Assembly (NCBI GenBank): GCA_021613335.1
Contig: JAJTWR010000266.1
Location: 5,371,001-5,435,000 of the forward strand
DNA length: 64,000 bases
Direction of reading: 5' to 3'
Source: Whitmania pigra
Taxonomy: Eukaryota; Annelida; Clitellata; Hirudinida; Haemopidae
Position numbers and translations under genes: made by a program
Shown here: piece by piece, positions 16,879 through 28,900 of the stretch
Position numbering within the stretch: position 1 is the first letter of the stretch
How the letters are laid out: every line of letters begins with the position of its first letter
Notes under the pieces: model-generated
What the model was told of the DNA's origin: nothing
The model's database searches: none
What the model saw: the letters and a program-made list of their open reading frames with translations, nothing else

Positions 16879-19800
16879 TTATAAATATTCAACATACCCA
16901 GCGACAATAAAAACGTTTTGAAGAAATACTGCCGGTCCGGGCCACATTGGTTTCAGACCTAAATAAATGACTTTCATGCAAAATAAATGAAGGATGGCAA
17001 AATTTTATGAAAAACATTGTCTTTAAAATGTTATTTATTTTATTTATTCAACAAACTGAATGAAAACTTGAACCGCTAAAACAAATGTGTATATAATTAT
17101 AAGAACAAAAACATCAACTGCAACAAATTACACAAATAACTTCATAATTAAACATAATGGTATTAATGTTAGTTAGAAAGTAATAATCAGCTGAAATATG
17201 GCATAAAATAACCTTTGGTTATGTACAAGCCAAACAGTATGTAAGAAGACACAATGAGAGAGGCAAAGAGCAATGTAGAGCCAATAAAGAACCAGATCTT
17301 GGGACCTTTAATAAATGTGACATTAATTAACAAATTCTTTATGACAAACGAACAGGCTCCTTGTACATTGCACACAAGTATCTTATTATATGCAAGTTTG
17401 CTCCGATGGTTGCATTCTTGCAGGTGATGACAAAAGCAATAGTTGTTAAGTGTTGTGTTCCAAATTCAGCTTGCATCATCTCAAAGCGCCTCTAGTTTCT
17501 GACGCCCATAACATGTAAATAATAACAATTGATATACAGTCGAACCCGGTCATGTCGCCGGCCTAGGGGTTTGCCAAAAAGCGTCGAGATAACCTATGAT
17601 CGAGATAACCGAAAATCAATATGGTGACTGTATGTTAACATGTGCTTGCAATTTCTTTATGTACATAATGTGCGTTAATAAGTGAGAGTGCACATGCATG
17701 TATTTTGTGGTTTTTTTATACAACAGCAATAGATATTTGATAACGATAACAGCAATATGTATACACAAAGTGTGCTAACAACAAAATGTATGTGTGAATT
17801 GTAACTTCATTTATATAGCGTCATAAGCATGGCGTCCGAGAAGCTTCTTCTCAACCATTTATATAGCGCTCTTTCCCAAGGGCGCTGGCGGCAGTGCAGG
17901 CTGGGTTTCGAACACGACACATTACGACTGTTGCCATTACTGCCGTGCGCAGGCACGTAGCCCATTCGGCTAACTTGCATGCACTTAGCTTACCATCTAA
18001 CAGCAAATATTTACCAATTTTCAATAAGAACCACTGCAGATTCTCGATACAAACCTTTGTAATTATTTTTTCCTACACTGCAAACACATACCGCATCGTC
18101 GACATCTTTGCGCACAGCCACTCTAAGTTTTTATCTTGCTGGATCAAAAACATACTTCTCGTACATTTGCTTTATCGCATCCGCCTTCCTTTTCCATTCT
18201 GAAATGCCATGCTGACGACAAAGGTTCATCTGTTTCTTTTTCTAGCTGCAGTATGATTTCATTCTTTCTCTTTATTGACTGTATGTCCAGTATTCTCTTA
18301 ACACCTCAAGACATTTTTGGAATGAAAAAGTAGAACAAAAAAAGCAGAATAGCTACAGCATATTGCCCCTCACACAAAATCAGTAAGGGTGAATTGGGTT
18401 CGGCGACATAAACGAATCGACAAAACTGATGAGAAAATGCTGTGACAATGTGGGAATTTGTCGGTTCAAAGTTGGCGATCGGTCAAGGGGTCGAGATAAC
18501 TGATGTAAATTTATGTAAAAAGATTTGACCTTCTATTGCGCTCGAGATATTAGATTTCGGCGACATAAAAGTATCGACATAACCGATAAAAAAATGATAA
18601 GATAAAGAAGGAATTTGGTGGTTCCACTTGAAGAACGTTGACTTAATAGGGTTGGCGAGTTAACCGAGGTTGAGATAAGTGGGTTCCACTGTATTACATA
18701 TAAAAATAAATAATAACAATTGATTCATTTGCATATAATAATGTTATGTCAATTTATCAATTGTTGTCATGATATTATTATTCCAGCTTTTATTATTTTA
18801 TTAATTATCACAAAGACACTTCATTCCTGAGCAGCAAAATTATCAGATTCATTAGGCAAATTTATAAGAAATATTAAAAAGTCTTAAATGTCACAGACCA
18901 ACATTTGCGCAACAGCCATCGTAATCGGAATCTCCTCTAACAGCAGCATTTGAAACAGTATTTAACCTGATTGATTGAAATGAGCTTTCTAAAGAATCAA
19001 AGTGGTCAATATTATATCAATAATGATCAAAAATATTCCCTGAAAATGATTCTATGCATCACAATCCATTTAAATTTACTGATAGTAATCTCTGACTACA
19101 AAACATTTTCAGAGAGTTTCTAGTTAACTAATCAAATTATTAATCTTTATTCATTAAGTTCCAATCATATTCTCTAACATATGTGACTGACATGGCTATC
19201 AAGAAGCAAGGGTTTATGAATGGATTCAGAAATGATCATGAATATTTAACCATGGAGAATATATAACTTTAAAAGCAAATTGGAACATTATCTAAAGAGA
19301 TGAAAATGTTAATGATACTGCTATGAAGGGATCAACAAATTATCCAACCAACTGACATTATAAAACCAATAGTGCTCATCACTCCACAGATGTGAAAAAC
19401 ATGATTGAATTCTTCATTACCAGGAAATAAAATGGCAGCATCAATAAGGAACCACCATCCCAGTGCAAACTGTAATTGTTATGAATTAATAGCATACACA
19501 TTATAAGATAATTCAGTTTAAATGTGTGTCGCTATAATGCAAATTCTAGCAAGAAAAAACCATTAAAAAATAGCTGCAACTGAACTACAAAACTCTTTGT
19601 GACTGATAAAACCATTACGAATTCCTTAAGAATTTCGATATAATTAATGCAACGTAATAAACCTGCGTTGTCAAATACCTCGTAATTATAGCCACCAAGT
19701 AGTAAAATTTAGTAGCTTAAAACCTAATGAAAGTTCGAATGAATATAGCAGCTTTTACGAATGAAAAGCTTGGAGAATTATAGCTGAATTCAATTTAGCT

Positions 19801-19931
19801 CTATAACGCAGTAACAATTCTACACAACTAATTTTAAGATATCTAACCAGGGTTCCAGATATCATCGAAATGACATGATTCCTCTTGATACCAGAAAAAT
19901 ATTCGACTACAACATCACTAAATTCTGACAT
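16879..19931 (-). CDS. TMEM50: TMEM50 four-pass membrane protein, 5 short exons
   Basis: Minus-strand exons: 19848-19931, 19357-19469, 18899-18966, 17213-17305, 16879-16958. All junctions are GT-AG with matching phase and give 145 aa, near the 157-158 aa of human TMEM50A/B. Family landmarks appear in order: start MSEFSD; GWWFLIDAAILFP; FNHVFHICGVMSTIGFIM; NTVSNAAVRGDSD; GPKIWFFIGS with SYILFGLYITK; WPGPAVFLQNVFI. Four hydrophobic segments fit the four-pass topology. In other animals TMEM50 is an ER or endosomal membrane protein of ill-defined role. The protein ends shortly after the last membrane segment and lacks the usual FGRTEDLW-like tail. The 1.6-kb third intron holds a pogo-like element and a nested SINE. 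Confidence 0.93.
17537..18691 (-). mobile_element. pogo/Tigger-like Tc1-mariner element in TMEM50 intron
   Basis: Ends CAGTCGAACCCGG (left) and CAGTGGAACCCACTTATC (reverse complement of right) are flanked by TA on both sides (17535-17536, 18692-18693), as in the Tc1/mariner superfamily. A decayed minus-strand frame at about 18130-18330 keeps the CENP-B-type HTH signature of pogo transposases (ISEWKRKADAIKQMYEK). A segment further on resembles the following DLQWFL motif. The catalytic domain is missing. A SINE is nested at 17806-17981. Confidence 0.82.
17806..17981 (-). repeat. tRNA-derived SINE, long-tail copy nested in pogo-like element
   Basis: Minus-strand head GTTAGCCGAATGGGCTACG (A-box) and GTGTTCGAAACCC (B-box). 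The 3' part carries two successive TATATAGCG-type tail modules, one ending near 17866 and one near 17808, unlike the short copies at 4868 and 12488. Confidence 0.83.
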
Positions 19932-20944
19932 TTTCTCATGTGTCACCAGCCAGTCATATGGTACTCCGTCATGTTCATTGTTTACATCTCAAGTAAAATA
20001 AATCTTGGATCTTTTGCTCGAATGCAGCTTATTTTAAAAGTTACATCTAGATCAACAATTTAAATAATGTATGCCTAGTCAATAACAAGCCCTAACTCAA
20101 TAATAAAAATAGCATGTTAACTTTGTGATGATAGTGCCTATAGTCGAATTGTTTTCCAATATTTTCTCTAAACTACAACACAATAATGAAAATGTGTTCG
20201 AGATGATATGGCGCGTGTCTTAAGAACTTCAAGACCTCAGTGACATAGCAACCGTTTTTGCCGCTCAACCCCCAGTTTGCCATTGATAATCCGCTAACCG
20301 TCAAATTCCAGAAGACTCTCTCAAATATTTATTTTCATGGAACTACTCAAAGTTCTAATTTTAGACCGCTGCTATTAGTCATAGACTTTCAATTTATTCA
20401 GGGTTTCTTTCAGGCAATATGATTAGGGGTGGCATTCCAGGAGGGCTTTTTTGAAAAATTACCAATTTGAAATCAAATAATTTGTCGGTTCGAAAAAAGG
20501 ATTTTTAATAACTACACTATAAAAACATATTAACAATCAATTACACAAACCAAAATAAAACAATGAAACTTTCTAAGAAATCTTAATCGCTGAGGTTTAT
20601 CAAAGCACATAATTCTACTATTCTATCTAGAAAGTCTTCCGCTGGAACTTCAGGTTACTTCAGCGCTTGTACAATGAGTTAAAGTTTCTGGTGTCTTTTT
20701 ATTTTTTGCCTTGCTGAGTATCCTGTTCATTGTGCTAACAGTTGTTACAGGATTAACAAGAATGATTTCACAGAGCCCTTGCGACATACAGTACAACATA
20801 CCTTCCAATATCTTTATCAATGGGCTTTCGTCAGCTTTGTATCTTCCGCAATCAATCGTAGACTTTGTGAAAAATTTGAAAGATTTCTAATCCGCAAGTA
20901 CAGCTTCTGCATTGAGAATTGAAAAATTATCATTAAATTATTGA
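19932..20944. other. Spacer upstream of TMEM50, nothing recognised
   Basis: AT-rich sequence that should contain the TMEM50 promoter and 5' UTR. No TATA box or other element stands out. No clear repeat boundary could be fixed. Confidence 0.5.
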
Positions 20945-21118
20945 AGTGAAAGTTGGCTCAGAGGATAGCGTGATTGCGAACGGCGGTCGATGGAATAACA
21001 GTCGTTATCTGTCGTGTTCGCGATCCAGTTTGCACCGCCACAAAGAGCCACTTGGATACGGCGATATAGAAATGCTTGAGTGCCCCTGGCGCTTACGCTT
21101 ATAGCGCTACATAAATAA
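20945..21118 (+). repeat. tRNA-derived SINE, long-tail copy
   Basis: Head AGTTGGCTCAGAGGATAGCG has an excellent A-box (TGGCTCAGAGG), and GTGTTCGCGATCC serves as B-box. The tail runs through GGCGATATAGAAATGC to TTATAGCGCTACATAAATAA. It is the only plus-strand copy in the window and shows the full long tail. Confidence 0.85.
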
Positions 21119-21194
21119 ACATAAAATACATTAAAATATTGCAAACATTTATGATTTATTTATTTTAGACTTGCAAATAGTGTAATTTCAATCG

Positions 21195-21195
21195 A

Positions 21196-21238
<43 letters not shown>

Positions 21239-21261
21239 TATTATTATTATTATTATTATTA

Positions 21262-21298
<37 letters not shown>

Positions 21299-21315
21299 TT
21301 TATTGTTATTGTTAA

Positions 21316-21376
<61 letters not shown>

Positions 21377-21474
21377 TTTATTGTTATTGTTATTATTATT
21401 ATGTTATTATTATTATTATTATTGTTAATGTTATTATTATATTATTATTATTATTCTTATTATTATTATTATTA

Positions 21475-21517
<43 letters not shown>

Positions 21518-21672
21518 TATTATTCTTATTATTATTATTGTTATTGTTAATGTTATTATTATTATTATTATTATTGTTAATGTTATTATTATTATTATTG
21601 TTATTATTATTATTATTATTATTATTGTTATTATTATTATTATTATTGTTATTATTATTATTATTATTATTA

Positions 21673-21715
<43 letters not shown>

Positions 21716-21732
21716 TTTATTGTTATTGTTAA

Positions 21733-21775
<43 letters not shown>

Positions 21776-21802
21776 GTTAATGTTATTATTATTATTATTA
21801 TC

Positions 21803-21888
<86 letters not shown>

Positions 21889-21959
21889 TATTATTCTTAT
21901 TATTATTATTATTCTTATTATTATTATTATTATTATTATTATTCTTATTATTATTATTA

Positions 21960-22011
<52 letters not shown>

Positions 22012-22012
22012 T
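21195..22012 (+). repeat. (TTA)n microsatellite, about 815 bp
   Basis: TTA/ATT units with periodic GTTATTGTTAATG variants that recur (near 21304, 21423, 21540, 21720 and 21774), suggesting higher-order duplication of blocks within the array. Its right end abuts a minus-strand reverse transcriptase fragment, so the array may have grown from a retroelement tail. Long open frames across it are artefacts. Confidence 0.95.
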
Positions 22013-22180
22013 GAGAAGGAAACATTTTCCTTTATTTTCTCAGCCAAACAAATGTTTAAACTCGATCACAGATGATATAGAAAGCCGCAACGAATATTTA
22101 AAGTACACTGGGATATATTTTTCCATGTCGATTGTTACAAACAAGTCAGAAAAGAAAGAACTTAGAAAAACGTCTTAAAT
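22013..22180 (-). pseudogene. R2-clade reverse transcriptase fragment
   Basis: The plus-strand text TTTATTTTCTCAGCC and the 75 bp after it match 63234-63310, where the same segment is the part just after the FADDL catalytic motif of an R2-like reverse transcriptase on the minus strand. Here only the end is left. On the minus strand the fragment runs into the TAA/TTA array at the same GAAAATAAA junction as the copy at 63.2 kb. Confidence 0.7.
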
Positions 22181-22189
22181 GATGACATT

Positions 22190-22988
22190 TCTCCTAATAA
22201 AAGCACGAACACCTTAAGAGCCACTCAACGAGCCAATTGCAAGTTCTCGTCGTTAGAACCGAGGCTCCATCATTTCGATTTTTAGGCATGCTCTTTGGCG
22301 ATGATTCTTTGCATTTTTATCTTGTTTTCACGATTAGGGTCGTTGTCGCTATCACTCGATATCAATCAGCTTTCTATTTAAACAAAAATAAAGCCGTATA
22401 TTCTTTCAAAATAATAAAGTCTCACGAGTAATAAATATTTATTACTCTGGAATAAGGAAAACGAAACATTATATTATTAAATTATCGTATCCTTACCTTT
22501 TCATGCTCGACATGATTTCGATGCCGATCCTCTTCCTGGTATTTTGTTCATTATGAAACATAATCTTTATTAATTGATAATAATATGTAGATATGAAACT
22601 TTCATTTCAAAATACAACAGCTCATCAACTAAATTGCGGGTAATTTTGGTGAGCAGTTTTTTCTCTCCTCCTCAACCTAAACCAATCTAAATTGGCTCGG
22701 CGTTAACGTCCGACGTGCCGATGTTGGAATCATACTAATCATTCTGTCGAAGTCGTCACACATCATGGCATACGAGAGCAATATTTGTAGAATATAATAT
22801 TCAATAAAGTAAGTGAGAATTCTATATTACCTGAGTTTGATAAGGCTACATTTTGAAAACCATTGATGCGTGCTGCGGATTGTTTATAAAAGAAGCAGAG
22901 TATCAATGCCATCCTCGTTATTGCTTTCGACGATTTTTATCAGGCTCAGTCGGGTGAATCAAATAAGACTTCCACACATTTCAATTAA
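22190..22988. other. Spacer upstream of receptor gene
   Basis: No gene could be supported. On the minus strand a short ATG exon-like piece (about 22498-22515, MSSMKR) and an acidic piece near 22310-22380 look weakly coding but do not join in frame. The region just before 22989 should hold the receptor promoter. Confidence 0.4.
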
Positions 22989-25900
22989 ATGAATTTTGCA
23001 ACTGTTGGAGTATTATTGCTTTTTTGTCTTGATGGTAAGGATTTTTAAACTAAAATTATAATGCAAATTTAATGTTATACATATTGTGGATATTGTTTAA
23101 ATAGTGTCATATTGTATATATTATTACTTTAGTTAATATTTGCTAGGAACTATTCAGGAGCAGACTAGTTCCAGTGAGCAACGAATTAAACAAAGAATCC
23201 TAAAAAAATACGACAGAACAACAAGACCTGTGAAAAAAGATAAGACTCTTGTCCACGTCAATGTTGCTATATCTCTCTATCACATTCTCGACACGGTGAT
23301 TATTATAATATCTTTATTTACGCATTTGTAGTAAATAAATATTGAAGCTTTTCCTGAGCTGATGATGGTTCGATGAGTTCAAACCGTGATCCAACTCAAA
23401 CTTTCGATTACATAAACAAACCTTTAATTGTGTTGGTTATTAATGAAGATGATGGTGGTCACTTAAAAATATTTTGAAACATTATTATGTAATTAATCTG
23501 TCATTTAAATTATACATGGTTCAATGTAGTCATAAAATGTTTTGTATTATTATTAACACGTATTATAATTTTAAAAAACCCCAATATTTTGTAATGGAAA
23601 AGCGTGGATTGAATTCATAAAAATTCATAAAGTCGCGAATTATTATAGAAATGCATTAGTTCGTATAATAATCAGTTAATGGATTTCTTTAAATTGTAGA
23701 ATGAAAAGGAACAAACTCTGACATGTTTGCTGGCTATTAGACAGGCATTTCATTTGCTTTAGTTTATAATTAATGTTCTATTTTCATAAAATCATGTTTT
23801 TTTTGTGTGTTGTTTTAAAGTAAATTATGCTATTCCAGTATTTTTGAGCACTCCCAACGTTCCAAGGGTGTTAACTAAATGTATCTACTTTTATTTCTGC
23901 AAAATGGTTACTAAATATTACTTCAATTGCATAGCGTTGGATGGATGAATATTTAGCTTGGAACGAAACTCAATACAATGGCGTGAATACAATCCGAATA
24001 CCCGTCAGTTCGATTTGGAGACCTGATATCGTTATTTCTAATTTGTGAGTGAAAGAATTAATGAATGAACTTTATTAAATGACAAATACAAAATATGGAT
24101 TCTTAAGTAATGAAAACATTTGTGGTTCTTTGCAGTGCGGGAGAAAAGTTCAACGACTACATGGTGACGAATGCCATCGTTACATCAGACGGAATGGTTC
24201 TATTGCTTTACCCAGCCCTCATTAAAACCTACTGCACTCTCAATATCAAGTACTTCCCTTTCGATAAACAGAGTTGCAAGTTGGAATTCATCTCCTGGAC
24301 GCATAACGGTTACGAACTCGATCTTGACTACAACTCTTCATTCGCTAACAGCATCTACTACAAACCTGAGAACCAGGCGAGATTATTTGAATTTTGAATG
24401 GCTGCATAAGAAATATTTTAGACCTTTCTTAATTTTAAGAACTGTAATTGAGGTTAAAATATTAAGGACGGCTCCTGGTTGGAGCTCAGATAGCAGCTAC
24501 AACAAAGCTAACAATTTTATGAGTTAGCATGTGCTTCCATTAAGTTGTGCAAGGATAGCAAATTATTTTCCAAAACATGTGAAAGACTTTCTGTGCGTTA
24601 AATGGTGTGTACTACTAATGGTTTTACTAATGAAAGTTACTCGATTTTTACTAAAACGGATAATTCTTTAAGTTTGTGAAATAATTATATTATCTGCATT
24701 GGTAAGAATATGGAGTTTTGGTGAGTTTAATTCTACACAAGCATTATTTAAGCAGGAATGGTTTGTCGAAGGAATAACTCAAAAAAGAAACGTGAAATAC
24801 TATGCGTGTTGTAAGGAACCATATCCAGACCTGACATTTGAAATCCTAATGAAGAGGGGAAGCTTATTTTACATCATCAACCTCATAGCTCCATGTTTTC
24901 TTATTTTCCTCGTTTCTTTTCTCGGGTTTTTCTTGCCTGTGGAATCAGGAGAGAAAGTTAATTTGGAGATGACAATACTCCTTGCACTTGTAGTATTTCT
25001 GCTCATGGTTGGAGAAACCATGCCACCTACTCCTGATTGTGTGCCCGTGCTTGGTAAGAGATCATTCTAATGTTTGGTTTGCATATTAAATATACGTTAT
25101 ACATACATTAGATATGTTTTAATATTGTTTAATCTATTAATAAAAGTTTAGCGTTAATTTTAATATAATATAGAAAAAAGTTATTTGCCTGCTAAAATGC
25201 GCTACTAATAGCCACAAATTGAAAGGTCGTCAAACAATAGCATTGAAGAATTGAGTTCAAGCAATTAATTTTTTGTAAAGGAATGTACTTCGCGTCCACC
25301 ATGATAATGGTTACAATTGCCCTCGTCATGTCGGTGACGGTCACCAATATTTACTCGAAAAAGAATTTCTATAAACGTCCCTCGAAGACTTGGATGAATC
25401 TGGCTTCAAGATTTTATAGACTCAAAAACCATTCAACAACCAACTTCGAAGTTCTCAATGCGAGGAGAGGAAAACCGTCATTAGCGGCACATCAAAACTC
25501 ATCGAGTGACATTTTGGCTTCTCAAATTATTCAAAGCACATCAAGGGAGAGTCACTTGTCAAAGACAACATCGGGTACATCATCTTATAACAATTACAAT
25601 GCGATTCATAATTTTGGCCCAATTACGCCTTTTTGACGATTATCAGTAAATCAATGACTTTAAATATCTCATAATTGGGTAGGTTTATTAGGGAAAATAT
25701 CTCGGACCAGCTTTCTTCCCTCACCCACTTCAAAATTGGTATTACTTCCTGAAACATATGTTCTGGATTTTGTAATGATCAGTTTTTTGTACAGTGTAAT
25801 AACATTGTACAGTTGTACACATTAGATTTACATATTTATCAAATTTATTGAACTCAGATGAAAACTGGAAATATCCATCATTATTTGGTATATCAACCAA

Positions 25901-28900
25901 AAACAGTAAGGACCATAATTTTCCACATTTATTAAAATCAAATCTTTAAACTACTATTTAAATAAAAGTCAATAAAGCCTGTTATCTCCTTTCTTAGTAA
26001 TTAACTCTTGCACTTTATTTTTTAATAAATCTAAGAATGATTTTAAGGTCTTTTCATCCACTTCCTTTTTCCACTTCGATTTTTTATTTATTCCTCAAGA
26101 AGACAAGTTCGGATGAACAACAATGGAATCCGAACAACAAGTCCGGATCCACCATCTCATTTGCCCTGTTTACTCGGATCTTTTTGTGCCACTTTGTCAG
26201 AAGTGATTTTTTCTGATACTTAACAAAAGAGCAGAAAACTACTCTGAAGGCATCTGACTGTAGGCTTACTTATTTACTTATCTCAAAATTTAGCCTATTT
26301 TTTAAGTCTCTTGTTAAATTCCATTGAAAACATATCTGGCGTTTGTTCAGTTTTGACGTTTTACTGGAAAACGTTTTTGTTCTATAATTTTCAACAACAT
26401 TCAAATAACATCGTATAGCCTTTCTAAAGCGATTAAAATCTTTAGAAATTTCTGAAATTGACAAATTCAAGTTTTTAAGGGCCATTGCTTGTATATTTCA
26501 ATTTCTTTCCAGAAACCATCTACAATAAAGTAAACTACCTGCACTCTTTGCACAAGCAAAATTATGGACATAAAGCACTTTACATAGAGACTTGTTATAA
26601 TCAGCTTTTGTTAGTCCTGTAATAGAAATTATTTCCAGGACTGGAAGAGATGAATATCTCGAAAAACAGCATCAAAGTCACCCATACCGACGAAATTCCT
26701 TTTATTGTATTATTAATTAAACATTGGCCTGTGTCGATTATAGTGCGTTTAAAAATGTTACAAGTACTCATTTATTTTAGCATGACACCTAAAATATTGA
26801 ATTCATTAATGACGAATTTGGAATTTATATATACATAAAAATATTAAACACTTGTGCAAAATATCTTTTCAATTATGGCTGGAATTTCATCAAAACTTCA
26901 TTTTTAGGCCGTGAAAAAAAAAGGTTACAAGCAACTAAATTTATGGCCAAATATCACACATTTAATTTTTATAATTTTTAATACATTATTTTTTAGCTCT
27001 CCCAGCTTTCCTTTCGCGAAATGTGCTTTTCTATCTCTATATATTTCATTGTAATCATTTCCTAAACATATTCAATTAAGCTGAGCTATGGGGATGATCA
27101 GCTCATAAACTCGATTTTTTAACTGGAAAACTTTTCTGAACAACTTGGAAATATGTACAGATATGTTATCCTTCTAAAATATAAAGTTATTATCATATCA
27201 ATTTTTAAAAACTGGTGACTCTCCAGTTTATATAGGCTAAAGATGTCATGCATTCTGATGAAATTCCATCCCGGACCCCAAGCAAGCTGTCTGCTAATAT
27301 TTCTCATTTAATCTATGGAGATGGCATTGGTAGCATTGGCTTCCATCCCCATTAAATTATTTTTGTTCAAAAGATCTGAAAATGACCATTTCGTTGGCCC
27401 TAGACTTTTTCGTGATTTTGCATGGCAAGTATTATAATGTGGTTTCTTTGAAGAAGCTTGTAAATATTTTCCAATGGATAAATCATCAGAAACATAAAGT
27501 GCTTGTAATTTTTTTCTATAGCCTAATTAGAATGCTTTGACAAATTTACACGCATTATTCGTCCAATTAAAATAAATTTTTTCATTCAAATTATTAAAAG
27601 TAATACTAAAATTAAGTGATGGCTCTAGCCCAGGAGTGGGCAAACTTTTACGGAGGGCCACATTGAAAACTTTATTGCTATCGGGGGGCCGCATATATAT
27701 TTTGCCTATTAATCTACTTCAATAATAATTTACAACGTATGAAAATATGAGTTAATGATAATAACCATGTATTTGTCATTTTATTTCACATGCACATTAC
27801 ATTTTCAAATACAAACTAAACCAGTTGTTAATTTGGTAATATGATTTTACTATTCGTAATTATTTCAAAAAAAAGTTTATTGTTACCTGTCATAATTATT
27901 ATGAAGACGAAGACTGACCGGCAAGTATGTAACTGTTCACAATTTTGGATAATGTTCTTGAACTGTGGAACAAGTTTACTGGTTGTGATTCGCATGACTG
28001 AGTTCAATTTGCAGTCTGTCAACATCGATCTGTTCTTAGACTTATTTATGTTATACAAGAAAAAGCTCGCTCACAAATGTATGTGGACCTAAATAGTGAC
28101 AAAAGTTTGGCAGCAAAATGTTTTAGGTATGGAAATGCCGCTGCTGGCAAATATCCATAAAACTCCAGCAGAAGATGTGACTTGAACTTCTCCTTCAGGT
28201 CATAATCTGCTTGTAGGTCTAGCAGCTCTAACTGTACATCCTCTGGGGCTGAATCAGCTTCTGCACTAAATGGCGAACTGAGGATATTGAAGAGTGGGCC
28301 GCATAACATACTCTGGCCATAGTTTTCCCACCCCTGCTCTAGCCTTTTTATACGCACTGTATTAGCTCAATGATTTGCGGTAATGGCAACGTTCACAATG
28401 TCGTATTCTCAACATCTGCAATCACAGGCAGGGAACGTACATGGATAGGGGCGTTAGGAAAATGGACGGGCGATTGTAGTGCAAATCATCTTAGTTATGC
28501 AACGGACTTTAATCAAATAAATAAATTGTAGAGCCGGCCTAATCATCTTCCTCATCAACAACAACGTAGTGCCTGTATTTGTCCTTATTCATAAACTTAT
28601 GCTGTTTCGGATGCAAAAGGCAATCGAAATATCGGCTTAACACAAATCCAACACTATTCATATCGGCAATTTTGTCAAAATCATCCTTTTTACTTTTGTA
28701 TATACAGTTATTTAGTTATTATGACAATAACTGTGTTAATATCATTACATTAAATTAGATCGCCTGGATACGGAGCAACTGGAATTAGAGTCAGAGTGGC
28801 AAACAGTCGCCAACTTCACTGACAGGATATTTTTCTGGGTCTTCTCTCTTCTAAGTATTATTGTACATACATCACTTTTCGTGCACATGGCTCCTGAGGG

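Noticed and set aside
17894..18202. Plus-strand frame over SINE and pogo element
   Set aside because: It is antisense to the SINE head and to the pogo HTH remnant, so a shadow.
20938..21144. tRNA gene at the plus-strand SINE head
   Set aside because: A and B boxes are present but the acceptor stem and full cloverleaf are not; the unit recurs with a common tail, so it is a SINE.
21538..22178. Long poly-Leu/Tyr/Ile frames
   Set aside because: Produced by the TTA array; no complexity and no splice context.
22310..22515. Small minus-strand gene (MSSMKR exon plus an SDSDNDPN acidic exon)
   Set aside because: The acidic stretch is preceded by an in-frame stop, and no acceptor joins the two in phase.
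26650..27064. Candidate receptor M4 exons within the last intron (about 26640 and 26999)
   Set aside because: A far better M4 exon with the expected pre-M4 Trp and DR motif and matching phase is at 28759-28922.
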